This document shows, one piece after another, positions 1-12,100 of a stretch of DNA of 64,000 nt. Below the pieces are notes generated by a model. The model had not been told where the DNA came from and made no database searches. It was given only the letters and a program-made list of their open reading frames with translations. Origin of the DNA: Lates calcarifer. Its lineage: Eukaryota; Chordata; Actinopteri; Centropomidae. The position numbers were made by a program, and so were the translations under genes. The stretch spans positions 28,458,789-28,522,788 of the forward strand of contig NC_066837.1 in NCBI RefSeq assembly GCF_001640805.2. The letters run 5' to 3'. How positions within the stretch are numbered: the stretch's first letter is position 1; each line of letters opens with the position of its first letter.

Positions 1-590
1 AGCCTCCCCAGAGTTTGGTGGGTGTTGAACTCTGCCAAGGTTCTCTGCTGCAAAATGGTGGACTCTTCCCTCCAGAATGTGGAAGAGTTGCTGCCCCAAG
101 TGAAGGAGTACAAGTATCTTGTGGTCTTGTTCACGACTGAGGATAGGATGATTGACAGGTGGATCGGTGCAGCATCGGCAGTAAAGAATAAATTGTATCA
201 GACCATTGTGGTGAAGAGGGAGCTGAGCCAGAAGACAAAGCTCCTGATTTACCAGTTGATCTACAATCAAGCCCTCACCTATGGTCATGAGCTTTGAGTA
301 GTGACCGAAAGAATGAGATTGTAAATAGAAGCAGCCTTAGGCCCAGCCTTAGAGATATGGTGAGGAGCTTGGGGGGAGCTCGGAGTAGAGCCGCTGCTCC
401 TTCGCGTTGAAAAAAACCAGTTGAGGTGGTTCCTGTGTACCTTCCTCTGGAGGGTTTCTGGGAGATGATGGGGTAGAATTACATAGCCCATCTGGCCTGG
501 GAACACCTTGGGGGCATCTGGAGTACCTTGCTTAGCCTGCTGCCACCATGACCCAACCCTGGATAAGCAGAAGAAAATGGATGGATGAAT
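1..590 (+). mobile_element. 3' tail of a CR1/Rex-type LINE (dead)
   Basis: From 22 to 294 the plus strand reads as the C-terminal end of a fish non-LTR reverse transcriptase, with recognisable pieces such as IDRWIGAASAVKNKL, VVKRELSQKTKL and LTYGHEL. The Trp codon expected after GHEL is TGA (295-297). The continuation (VTERMR and beyond) is out of use and later carries small indels, so this copy is inactive. The copy ends near 570-590 in the usual LINE tail, a GGATAAGCAGAAG stretch followed by ATGGATGG units. The 5' end lies outside the window. Family assignment to the CR1/Rex1 group rests on recalled similarity of the peptide, not on a search. Confidence 0.8.
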
Positions 591-1608
591 TAAAATAGAG
601 TGGTCTGCTGTGTCAAAAACTGAACTGAGATCAAGCAGAATTAAAATATTGGATCAGTCAGCAGCTAGTAAGCAGCTAGTAGTAAATTACCTTACCTTAC
701 TGACAGCTACTTTGGCGATGTGAAATGAATGAAACCCAAATTGTAATAATAAGAATATAAAAAACTATTTAGTCCTCATGGGCTGTAGATTGGAGTGCTT
801 CACCACAGATTGAACTATATCTTGCTTTAAGGATAACTCTGGGTTTTCTAAACCAGCATTATTTTCCCATGTTGTGTAAATGACTGATAGGGACAAAAGT
901 CTTTGTTGTTGATGCAGTATTGAGCAAGAACAGTGTACCCAGAACTGCTTAACAGCTGCTGCAATGTAATCAAATGGTGCATGTCCAATAAAAGTGCTTA
1001 TTGTTGCCTCTGACAGGTTCAGATTGTTATGAAGTGTCAGGTGTCTGACAATATTACAGGGACTACAGCTACAACTACAGAGATAGGCGTTTTTGTTGAA
1101 GAGTAAGATCCATTTTGTTTACCAATAAACAACCATTTAATGCTCTTTTCAAAGCAGCTAGGCTTCATTGACAAAAACAGTAATTTTACGTCACTGGTTG
1201 TTTCAGGCTAAACAAAAACAATCTTACTCTTTAACAAAACTGTCTCTGTAGGGATCCTATCCATAATGTTATCAGAGATTTTGACAAAACTCTGAGTCTG
1301 TCAGTGGCAAAAAGACGCACTTTAGTGGACTTAGCGTGTCTGCATCTCTCTGAACAAGGCACTGAGAGTAGATAGACTATGTGGAGAACAGTTTTCCATT
1401 TACTGAGTAAGATGACGATGTGATAAATTTTCAAAATGCACCGGTGACATTTATTCAAAAATGGATTAGCATGGCTGTAGAGTAAAATGGAATTTCAAAG
1501 ATATTGAGGAGTTATCCTGCTTTGTAATGTTGCAAATTTTGTTAGCTTTGAAACTTAACTGTTTTCATACATTCAAACTGTATCAAAGATTTTTTTTAAG
1601 ATTAAACT
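591..1608. other. intergenic DNA with a small inverted repeat
   Basis: No gene is recognisable. The only structure seen is an imperfect inverted repeat of about 35 bp, 1074-1109 against 1222-1254, which could fold into a ~180 bp hairpin and looks like a tiny MITE. Short ORFs here have no recognisable domain. Confidence 0.5.
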
Positions 1609-2968
1609 ATGCATACATTGGTAAAATTGATGTCCATTTTATTCACTCCAGGATTTATCACTGCGGCTGGATTTTGGATGTGGTTTGTACAAGCTGCTGA
1701 AGTCAGTCTTGTCCAGTTTGGTTCAACAGTTACTCTGGACTGTAACATCTCCTACCTTTATGATACAACATGGTTTAAGCACAGTGCAGATCTCATCCCA
1801 ACAGTGGTCCTCTGTGCCAGCTTCAGAGAGGGACAACCAGTCCAAGGTAGTACATGATTTCATACTCTGGTGTTAGCAAATATGAGCTGAACATGACCTA
1901 TAGAGAGCATGAACCTCAGAAGTACTCTGCACATGATAGGATGCTTTGGACAAATAGTAGCCTAGCCTATCACTGGACTTGAGAAGCAGAGGTTTAGTTT
2001 GAACATGGACAGAAGAACAGCTTTGCAGGTTAAAATGACAGAACCCAGAGTATTATTTGATCTGTCGCCCACTCACTATTTTCTTAGGGTTTCAGCTCAG
2101 TCCTCGTTTTTCAGTGGGGTTGATGAACAGATCTCTGGTACTGAGGATCACTGATGTTGAGGATGGGGACCTGGGGCTGTACTACTGTATTGCTAATGTG
2201 AAAGGGCGATTAACAGTTGGAAGCGGAACCATGCTACAAGGTAAGCATAAGATATCATATGGTACATTATGGATAACCGCTGTTGCAAGTATAAGTGCCT
2301 TCCCTTAATGAGTAATTCCTGTTTATTTCAACCAGGCATATTTTCCATAAATGTGGCTATTGTAGCTCTGTAGGTTGTGCTTGTCTTTCAGTCTGACTGA
2401 AATTGAACACAGAAAGTATCAACTTAGAATGATCGTGATGCTAAATTATATTGGTCTACTCCTGGGGACCAGCTGACCTCATCCACACACACTGATTTGT
2501 TTGCATGTGTGAGGCTGACTGAGGACGAACTCAGACTTTTAAAAACAGATGTGTCCAACACAATAATAGCGATGAGAGTGATCACATCATATTTTATTTC
2601 TAAATGTGTGAACAAAATAGTAAAATGTGTGAACTAATTAACAACATGCACACTAAATTTTTTAACTAATCTGTGTACACATTTTACTTAATTTCTATGC
2701 ATGAGATTGTAAAAATCAAGCAACTTTAACTACAGCTTCATTTCGCTCTCCTTTTATTTCTCCAGTTTCATCACTAGGTTCCTCTCAGCTTCAGTTTCAC
2801 CATTGGTACTGTCTGGTTGTGGGTTCTGGACAGCTCATTATGGTGCTGGCTGTTTGCATCACCCACTGGAAAACAAAGTCACACACAAGGACCACCAACA
2901 AGAACTCCACAGCTAACAATGGCAAAAAGACAGAGCCCCCCCTCCAACAGCACCAGCAGCTAATGTAA
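1609..2968 (+). CDS. single V-set immunoglobulin transmembrane receptor
   Basis: Three exons, 1609-1846, 2088-2240 and 2766-2968, join in phase 1/1 to 197 codons and stop at TAA 2966-2968. Exon 1 supplies a hydrophobic leader (start at ATG 1609 or 1630) and the first V-domain half with the first Cys (VTLDCNIS) and the core Trp (TTWFKHS). Exon 2 gives the second half, with RFSV, LVLRITDVEDGDLGLYYC and then VGSGTML, which resembles a degenerate J-type G-x-G motif. Exon 3 encodes a short stalk, one membrane span (around WYCLVVGSGQLIMVLAVCI) and a ~35-residue Lys/Asn/Gln-rich tail without an ITIM or ITAM. A candidate polyadenylation signal lies at 3431-3436. TTCACTCCAG at 1641-1650 could instead be a splice acceptor, in which case the leader would be in an unseen upstream exon. 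The family looks like a fish V-set receptor, but I cannot name the gene. Confidence 0.75.
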
Positions 2969-3917
2969 AAGACAATTTCAGTAGACATTTAACTTGTCAT
3001 AGTAGGAGAAGCATGGGTGTAACTACTGTTTATTAAGGCCCAGATATATTGGAATGCAGCCATGATTAATTCTGATCCAAGTGGGAAATGTTAATCTATT
3101 AAACTAAATTAACATGGAGTGGATGCTGAGTTGTCAGTTTCTTCTAGAGGGTGGGTGTTATTGTGTAGTTTCCTTTTGTATTATACTATTCTATTGTATT
3201 TGTCATCTTTGTTGTTTTCTTTGCACTTACCTGCATATTATTTATTGTATTCTGTACATACTTGCACTAATGTAAAGTTCTGCAACTTCCTCCTGACTGA
3301 GTATATTAGTGTATTTTGTGAAGAGTAACCTTATGATATTGGACTTTTGGACATGTTTACATGTGTTAATAATCGAGTGCTGTAAACTCTAACAAACAAT
3401 ACATTCTTTGAATTGAAAAAATGTGTTATAAATAAACAAGATAAATGTTTGTTTTATTTTCATGCATTAAATCATTGTATTCTGCTGCCACAAACTACCA
3501 TATGAGTTTTAAGTGATATTTGGACATTCCATATTTTTGTCATTAACTCAGGTACTTTTGCAGCATTTAATGTCCAGCACTGACTGATATTTGCACCCTT
3601 TCATTATAAAGATCAATGTAGTTTGCATATCAGAAACAATTTTAAGAAATAAATGTGCAAATTAAAAAAAAAGAAATACAAAAAAGGAAAATAAATATAT
3701 TATTTTTGTTAAATTCTAAATGTATTTAATCAGAATTTATCATGCAAAATTATCAACATGATTATTGAATTCCAATTTACCATGTAAATCTATTTGTAGT
3801 TCTAGGGCCCCCATATTTATGGCCCGTATGCTGTGAGCTAAGAGGGGTGCAAAAGCAGGCAGAATGACTGATTCTACGAGGAGAGAGGGGAGGGACAAAC
3901 CACAAAAAAAAAAACTT
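2969..3917. other. V-set gene 3' region
   Basis: AT-rich sequence downstream of the V-set stop codon. AATAAA-type hexamers at about 3431 and 3647 are candidate poly(A) signals. No further coding potential was recognised. The last bases are an A-rich tract that serves as the T-tract for the minus-strand tRNA. Confidence 0.45.
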
Positions 3918-3990
3918 CGCCCGAACAGGGACTTGAACCCTGGACCCTCAGATTAAAAGTCTGATGCTCTACCGACTGAGCTATCCGGGC
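3918..3990 (-). tRNA. tRNA-Lys (anticodon UUU)
   Basis: Read on the minus strand, this 73-nt gene folds as a standard cloverleaf. Acceptor stem GCCCGGA pairs with TTCGGGC, followed by discriminator G. The D-arm is TAGCTCAGTCGGTAGAGC (A box), the anticodon loop is CTTTTAA with anticodon TTT, and the T-arm is GGGTTCAAGTCCC (B box). No intron is present. An A-run at 3903-3914 is the poly-T pol III terminator on the transcribed strand. It looks intact and functional. Confidence 0.96.
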
Positions 3991-4469
3991 TCTACAGTAC
4001 TTACTCTATAGATAATTATTATGGGTATAGGAATGCACCGTGACACGATGCATCGCGATTGAGAAAATGTAACAATGCTGTTAACACTGCTGAAGTAATC
4101 CTTAACACCTCTGTGAGTGATCGCACTGTGCGCCATACGAGATAACACCGGTAAAAGAATTAAAGTGAGTAGACTTGAACCGCAATTTCTCATCTTCCCA
4201 CAACCTCTGACAATGTAACAGCATCTGGCTGTTTAAGGTTCTGTACAGTCGGACATCTGTAGACAGCTCGCTTTCCTGCCACTAATCAGCTGACTGAGTG
4301 ACTGTAGCGAGTCGACCTCTCTATCACTTATTCCTCTGTAATAATTATTTTCTCTGACAGTTAATATTTTTCAGACTTATCATCTGTAACAGTTGTAATT
4401 CTCGGCTGTTTGACAATTATATTTAGTTTCATTTCTGCAGTACAGACGCCGGGAGACGCTGTGAACTCG
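3991..4469. other. intergenic DNA, nothing recognised
   Basis: No gene seen between the tRNA-Lys and the inverted-repeat element. A stretch near 4022-4075 (GATGCATCGCGATT region) resembles the terminal part of hAT-like fish repeats but is too diverged to assign. Confidence 0.35.
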
Positions 4470-4542
4470 TTTCTACGGAGCCCCGGAGGGACCACGTCAA
4501 GAAATAAAAATAAAACGTCCGCACGCATTTACTAGTTGGTGC

Positions 4543-4599
<57 letters not shown>

Positions 4600-5534
4600 T
4601 ATATATATATATATAGTAAAACGTGCGAACAGAATAGCAAAATGTGCGAACGAATTAATCAAAACGTGCGCACGAAACACAATTAATTCCCACGATTTAA
4701 CTAAAACGTACGCATGAAGAGTATATATAAGGAGCCATGACAACAAACAGCCTCTCTCTCTGAAGTATGAAGTGCACTGCACATAGGTTACTTCAGATAT
4801 CAGTGTCACAGTGATTATTAGCTAATGAGACAAGATTAGTTAGAGTAAATACTAGGATGATTACTTTTTCAAGTTGATTAATAAAGCCAATTTAAGTTGA
4901 TTATTCAATTAGTTATGACATCATTGTTAACACGTGCCCTCCACCCGAACCAAAATAATAATATGTTGTCATGTCACAGATGCACTAACTTTACCTCCCA
5001 AGCCCCACTCATCAACAACGCATGCTGTCACATGAGTATTTAGGTACAACAAATCCACAGTGTTTTCTGCTAGCATTGGCTGACATTAAAACATTTTCAG
5101 CAGACTACTTTTTGAGTGTTTCAAGTCATGTTACCATCACTTACTAACTCTAATCTTAAACTAGATGAAGGATTTTTGTGATCAGATGTCTGGATCTTAA
5201 GTAAACAAGCTGAGCAAACAGCCCTTCTGAACGTCCTGTGTCCGTGTCACAGAAAAACTTTTTTTTATATGAAACTGCTTTATTCAGTGTTTCTACCAAT
5301 TTTAATTCCTTGGTCTGTTTGTTTTGGAGATAATGAGACCTGACAGTGTATATAACTGTACAGTATCACAACCAAATCAGTTTTTAGTTAAAGTGTTTTA
5401 GTTGAAACGTGGGAGCGAATTGTGTTTTGTGCACGTTTTATTAATTTGTTAGCACATTTTGCTATTCACATGTTTTACTATTTTGTTTTTAGGAAAAAAA
5501 AAATTGACATGACCATTCCGGGGCTCCGTAGAAA
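4470..5534. mobile_element. non-autonomous DNA element with inverted termini
   Basis: An 18-bp terminal inverted repeat TTTCTACGGAGCCCCGGA lies at 4470-4487 and its exact reverse complement at 5517-5534. Subterminal segments are also inverted copies: 4617-4710 and about 5385-5490 share units of the type AAAATGTGCGAACGAATTAA. The interior has no transposase ORF. A diverged copy of the subterminal unit also occurs at about 2595-2690. No clear target-site duplication was found, so the superfamily is open. The element is about 1.07 kb long and includes a long TA microsatellite. Confidence 0.7.
4547..4615. repeat. (TA)n microsatellite
   Basis: About 69 bp of alternating TA broken once by a C at about 4599. 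It is self-complementary and lies inside the inverted-repeat element. Confidence 0.95.
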
Positions 5535-5805
5535 TGTAATTGTACCAGGGGAAAATTGTTGCCTTATATTATGGTCCATACAGTATCCTCTCCTTTGCAT
5601 TGTAGTCTGCAGAATAAGAAAATAACTGCAAGAAAGATTTTATTTTTACATTTTAACTGGACCTTAGTTTATAATAAGGAAAACACTGTAGGAAACGGTT
5701 TTGTGGCAACAAGAGATTTGAGATAAGTGATTTTATTTTTGCCGTTTACACTAGATCTTAGATCTTAGTTTGTTTTTATTCTTCATATATCTTTAGATGT
5801 ATTGA

Positions 5806-5876
5806 ATCGTGAGCCCCAAGTCATGGAGTATGGAGTATCATACCGAATCGTGAGTTGATTGAATCGTTACACCCCA
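5806..5876. mobile_element. hAT-type terminal fragment
   Basis: Contains GAATCGTGAGTTGATTGAAT followed directly by CGTTACACCCC, the inward-reading end common to fish hAT-derived repeats (terminus of the type GGGGTGTAACGATTC). Only one end is recognisable. Similar termini occur at 12150-12190 and 14016-14130. Confidence 0.5.
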
Positions 5877-6763
5877 AGTCATCTCTCTAGAAAGTCCACG
5901 AGCCCTTATACATTGCGCAGAAGAATCGACTCTGGTCCATTTTTGTACCTGGTCTGAGCTGACAGAAACCACTTGGCAGGGTAAAAGGTCAAATTGGTTT
6001 GGTTAACCTTGCCTTGGTTAACCTGACTAGCTAAATGACTGCATTGACTATAACAACATAACATTTTGTCAAGTAACGGTAGCTATTGTATATACCACAA
6101 CTTGAAGCTATATTACCTGCTTATTTTCATTTTTTTTAAATTACCATCTTAATTGAGAAATAGCGCCATGCATTAAAAACAGATGTGACACATGTAGGCC
6201 TTGTTCAACCCCTTTGCTAAATAAAATTTCAACGATAATATTTTTACGTAAGTGGGCATGTATAAGTAGTATGACTTTAACACCACCAGATATTTTGTAA
6301 GAAAATGAAAATGGAATTAGCTGTTGTCAAAAGTATTTAACCCCTTTCTCTTTGGCAAACCTTAATCCAATTATGTATAAAATGTTACCTTAAAAAGCAA
6401 CCTCATGAGTGGTCTGTTATAGCACATGAACAATCACAGATTTCACTATAGTACACAAAAAATAATCAGTGTAAGTGGATGATAATAGTAGTTGTTGATA
6501 ATAGTATTCTATCAGTACAGTGCTTAGTTATGTGAAATCGTTGTGGAGTCCACACTGGGCCAAACTTAACAGAAGAGCTTCCTTAGCATTAAACTGTGTG
6601 GTCTTGATTTCCCTGTCCTTTTTCTCATCTGGTTCTTGCTTTCTCTCTCCCTCAGACTGCCAACTAAATCCAGCTCTCTCTCTCTCTCCTTCTTTTCCTC
6701 TCCCTCTATGTGCTGTCAACATAGTAGTAGTCTTTCTTTGGCAGAAAAAAAAAAAAGTACCGT
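5877..6763. other. intergenic DNA, pyrimidine-rich near the end
   Basis: No gene recognised. Positions about 6610-6710 are a CT-rich tract. An A-run at 6744-6756 is the T-tract terminator of the adjacent minus-strand tRNA. Confidence 0.4.
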
Positions 6764-6836
6764 AGGCCCCAGCGAGATTTGAACTCGCGACCCCTGGTTT
6801 ACAAGACCAGTGCTCTAACCCCTGAGCTATGGAGCC
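6764..6836 (-). tRNA. tRNA-Thr (anticodon UGU)
   Basis: Minus-strand 73-nt cloverleaf. Acceptor GGCTCCA pairs with TGGGGCC (one G-T pair), with discriminator T. The D-arm is TAGCTCAGGGGTTAGAGC, the anticodon loop CTTGTAA contains TGT, and the T-arm is GAGTTCAAATCTC. There is no intron. A poly-T terminator follows on the transcribed strand (A-run 6744-6756). It appears intact. Confidence 0.95.
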
Positions 6837-9152
6837 ATTTACGTGAAATTGCGGACGTCACATTACAATATATAGTTGATTCTCCGACATATTGATGTCT
6901 CAGAGGTATAGAAGCGGTGGAAAAACAAACTTACGTCTTAGACGGTGGAATGCGCTCCAACCAACAAAGCCACTATAGTCATACACAAGGATGCAGGTAA
7001 AGAGAGAAAGACTTAGGAGCCTTTATTCAAATCAATAACTGGTGTTTAAGTCACACACACACATACATATACACATGAACTGAAGATATGATATTGTATA
7101 CCCGTCTTGAAAAGATACCTAATCTGCTTTGAACCCTCGTGATTTGGACTATAACCTGCCCCAATAAGTCAGTGTCACATTCCCCATTTATCCACCAGGT
7201 GGCAGCATGCAACAACGTTCAAAATGAGAAGTGTCTTTATCAAACTCTCCAGTTTTGACTTGATTATTCTCGGTAAAGGAGGCTACCTGTTAGTTAAACA
7301 GCTAAAGGTAAAATTAAGTTTGATTTCACTGCAACATAACACACTGTATTTAGAGTATGACTTTAATCACACAAGTGTACACTTACAAGTGTATAATGAC
7401 GACTGTTATATAAGATTTAGGAAAAATAGCCAAATAAAAGTATGTAAAATAGGTCAAACCAAGGCATATTAAATACAGGTCGGCGGTGTTGTATGGTGCT
7501 AGAATTAACAGGAGGGACCCTGGCATTCAATACTTTGGGAGACCCATCTTTCTGTTGGTCGTCGACCCCTCAATTACCATGGGGGTTTTCTGGGCGTGGT
7601 GAGGGAAAGGAATCGGGGGGTGCTGTTCCCCCAGTTCCCTGTTACCTCATACCAAGTTTTTCCACGACAAGGTAAAGATGGACGCAAAGGGATAGCATTG
7701 GGATCAATATGGCGGAGTTTATCTCAACTCGTCGTGGACATATAATTGTCCCACCCTTAACATCTCAGAGGAAACGTGGATCATCTCTGTTTTGATTACG
7801 CCTTGTATTACAGGGAGATAGAGGTTATTTTGCTATGTACGACCACCTGAGGTAAAGGGGGAGAGCGAGAGAAAAACATGGTGGAGCCGAAAATGTAGAT
7901 TTTATTCACGAAGAGGTCTGTGACGGTCCTGGATTTTGTTCCAAGAGTCTTGGAGTAAGGGAGCGGACCCAGAAGTTCATTTGAGCAGGTGAGTGACCAG
8001 ATCCTACCCTTTCTGTGCATCGGTGAAAGCGGCTATGACAGAAACGACTGAGAAGATATGTGAAGGGGTGGAATAACCGAGTGCTCGGATATAGGCTCAT
8101 TACTAACAGGCTGCTGCAGTTGAATAACAACACTGCAATAACGACAGTAGTAAAAAGTTGAAATATGACGAAGACGTGGAATTCGTTCAGCCATAACAAA
8201 ATCTTAATAATAACGTTCAAAGGCATGGCCTCGGGCTCAAATGCGCATTGGGCAGTTTGTTAGTTACATTTGTGTATAGTAAATCTTCAGTATTGCGTTC
8301 AATGTTTCCGGGATACAAACCAGTTGAACCTGTTCTGATCTGTCCCGGGTTGGAGAGTCGTTACTACTGAGATTGCGCTGTTGGAAGCCACTACTTTCTC
8401 AACATTTCGGTATGCAACGCCCCAAACTACGGGATAAAAAACACACTGGCTGTTGCTACACCCTACCGTGGCTGAATCTATCGGGATTTAAATGCTGATA
8501 CACGTTGCTCCTGCTCCACAAGACACAACCCCTTAAGAGTTCGCGTTTAAATGTGTTTTCCTCACGCTGAAGATATTTCTTCCACCGTGGCAGGAATCCC
8601 ACAAAACGAAAACGGCTGTCGTTGGACATGAACGACTTGCCGGAGAAGCCATCAGTGTTTCTGCAAGGGGTAGCTAACCAGAAACCACGATTTTAAGGCC
8701 GCTCTGTCGCCCGTGTAGTTCGCGGCTATTTTGACATCGCAGTACGGTGTTATAACAAAGACAGTCGCACAAAGGCCGTGATTTCCCTCTCCTCTTGGCC
8801 ATGCGAGGAGCTCGGATATTCGTAGAAGAATGTTTCGCTTTCTCTCGGCGTTAGCTCAGCCGCGCCTCCATGTAAGATATTAAACCTGGCTTTGTTTTAG
8901 CTTTGGGGTACAGTCGGCCTTTATTAGTTTATCACGAGGGTGAAAGACACCCCGGCACTCAGAGAGGACCAGATTAAAATGGATATCGAAATAAAAAGTC
9001 TTTCGTGCGAAAGCCACTTGGCAGGCTTAATTTTCAAATCAAACAGATTTGTCACTCCTCTCCGAGGGGGCTTAACGATACCTCTAGCTAACAACTAAGT
9101 GTTTTCTTGGTATTTCATCCGTTATTTCCTCTCCAGGGCCAACAGTAACAAC
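6837..9152 (+). promoter_or_regulatory. dtx4 upstream / 5' UTR region
   Basis: No coding exon was recognised. The final ~800 bases are richer in CG dinucleotides than the surroundings, as expected for a promoter/5' UTR of a widely expressed gene. CCAT|GTAAGAT at 8868-8878 is a good splice donor and CCTCTCCAG ending at 9136 a good acceptor. A non-coding first exon ending at 8871, joined to 9137 just 16 bases before the start codon, is therefore plausible. The transcription start site cannot be placed from sequence alone. Confidence 0.4.
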
Positions 9153-12100
9153 ATGCTCCTGGCTTCCGCCGTGGTGGTGTGGGAATGGCTGAACGAACAC
9201 GGCCGGTGGCGGCCCTACAGCCCCGCCGTCTCCCACCAAATAGAGGCGGCCATTCGGAGCAGCGACCCCCGTGGAGGGAGCGTAGTCCTCGGCCAGGTGG
9301 ACAGCCGACTCTCGCCATACATCATAGATCTCCAGTCCATGCACCAGTTCAGACAGGACACAGGTAAGACAGGGAGAGGGAAAAGATACTGTGTGGAAAG
9401 AATGCACTGTGGCAGAATATCTTGTTGGAGCTTTTTAATTAGGATGCAGGCCCATGAAACTTTCCGTGTAACAGGAGAGTGCTGTGACTGGCTCTAAAAT
9501 GGTATTATGGTATCTAAAGCTGTTGTGCACTGCTGTACAATTTTCTCTCTTTAACAAATTTAAGTTGGTTGCTGTTGATCATGGTCGTGACTTTTTAGTG
9601 ATCCTCATGGCTTGAAACATTGTTGACCCCAAAAGACACCTGTGTGTGACTCTTACTTGACAAGGGTGTAACCTCCTCTGCATGGATGTCTCATGTAAAA
9701 AAAAAAAGGATCTTGTTTTAGATCCAGTTGATCTAGTCGTTTGCACAGACCTAGGCTTAGAAGTACTTTGCATCTCTTGCAGGTCTAAGGCTAACCTAAT
9801 AGGCCAAGCATAGACTGCAATGCACCATGTCAGGGTATTCTCAGTGTAGCTATACTGAAGTTTGATTAGTCTCTTCAACTCATGTACAGTATATAGAGCT
9901 ATATCTGGGGACAACTGTGTTGACTTTTGACTAAAATGCGAGTGGGGAGAATGAAACAGTAAAACCCAACTTGAGTTTGCGGTGCTAATCCAACAATATG
10001 AGTAGGTACACCGTAATGGCAGGGATTTTATAGGAAACTGCACCAGTGCTTTTGTCTACACAGTCAGCAAAGAGTGATTGCATAGGCTAATTTGCAAAAG
10101 ACCCAATCCATAATTGTTTTCACCAAAAAATTAAGTTCTAGTTAAAAGAAGGTCTTAATAATTGCACATATTGGCCACATTAGTGTCACAAATGTAAACA
10201 AAATCATAATATCGTCAGAAATCATCTCATCTGTTCACAGCAGCAATACAACACAGTGGATGGATAGTTTTTAATGAGCAAGAAAATATTTATTATTATT
10301 ATATTATTATTATTTATAATTCATCCAGGTTAAAAAAGGCTCACAAACTAACATGTATTATAAGATGTACTTGTGTGTAAAATGGGTCAAAAGCTCACTT
10401 GGCATCTATGATTACAACACTAGTTGTATGCATGTCATGACATGGAAAAGCACAAGAGAGCACAGTATCACTTTTTTAGTTTGAAAAATCTCTGATGTAC
10501 TGAAATGTATTTGTAATTGTGTCAGATAAAGTGTTGGTCTGTCCACGTACTTGATGCAAATTTTATATCGGTCCTACTCTTTTCCATGGTTTAAAACTTA
10601 GGTGGAAATGATGTCATTCAGACAGACAGCGAAAAAGAGAGAGTAAGAGAATGTGTGGTGGGTTGAGATTCAGCAGCCTCAACTGACGATCTGGGGCACC
10701 TGTAAATGACCATTGCATTGCTGAGTTAGCAGCATTCTTTAGCCCCACAAGCTCTACATAAGCTCACATAAACACTCTCACAGGCACATAGCAGCTACAC
10801 ACACATAACATGAAGAAAAGAAACAGAGACCATGATGCTGTGTGCAGAGTTCCCTTCAGCTGTCCTCCCTCTGTCACTCTCCCCACCTTCTCTGCCTGGG
10901 GTCTCTCGGCCTTTAGCCACTCTTCTCCCCCTCTCTTGTACAAGTGTTCAGTTTCGTTAATAGGCAAAAGTCCCTATGGTCTCTCAGTTTTGGCTTTTAA
11001 CTTAGTAGGGATAGAAAGATATGCATGTGTTGTGGGGGGTGTTGCAGAAGGAGATAATTGGGGAGTCTGTATTCTGTCCCTCTCCCTCCCTCCCTCACTC
11101 TTTCTTTCTTTCACTCCACCATTGTTGGATTTTGTAGAACAGATGCGAGTTACTCCATTGTAGCTGAGACACACACACACACACATACAAGGTGACAGTC
11201 TGATGGTTCTGAGAAGCAGAACAGACCTTAGAGGCAGAGGGGAGGGGTTGTTGCAGGTTCACTGAAGTGGCCATTAAGTGGCAAAATAACATGAAACACA
11301 TTGGGTTTTACAGTGTGACGTAGGCAGTTATTCACACACACATCAATGTAGTTTATTGAAGGCTGAGTGAATTATTGAATTAATTGGATTAATTTGACAT
11401 TTTGCATGATGTGTAAAAATGCTTAAAATAAGTTTGGTAAGACATTCAAAATGATACAGATTCAAAAAGGGGGATTTGATATTTGATTTTATTAAATGCA
11501 ATTAAATCTCAGGCCTCGTTAAATATGTCAAAGCAATATCAAGAAGAATGTTTTGCAGGTTACAGGTTTCTCCCACTTGAAAACAATAATCAACAGGTGG
11601 GATGTGACTGCACTGCACACGGGGCTTTTAGGCTGTCAGACAGGCTCAGAGGGTCTGCCTGGGTTTTGCATGCAGATGGGGCAGTGGAGTCTATGAGAAT
11701 GACACCCGATTTTGAGCCTGTGTTCACACTGCATGTAATATGATGAACAGGTCTGTCAGTAAACAGTCGTATATGAAAGGAAGATTGGAGTACCTATTTG
11801 TCTCTCAGTCAGTGTTCCTATAAACTCTCACAGCACTGTCAGTTGTGGTCAGAGGAGGGGGGGGGTCCTTACCATGGGCCTCCCAGCAGAGCTACGGCCT
11901 TGCAGACACTCTCAGCACTGTCACCACAGATAGCACAGGTATTAAGCTGACAAAACGCAACACCTCCAGTCCTTAGCTAAATTGGTGTGAATGTGAGTGT
12001 GAATGGCTGTTTGTCTGTATATGTTGGCCCTGCGATGGACTGGTGATCCGTACAGGGTGGACCCTGCCTCTGTCAGCTGGGATAGGCTTCCAGTCCCCTC

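Noticed and set aside
11095..11301. Overlapping ORFs on both strands near CT/AC tracts in dtx4 intron 1
   Set aside because: Low-complexity translations of simple repeats.
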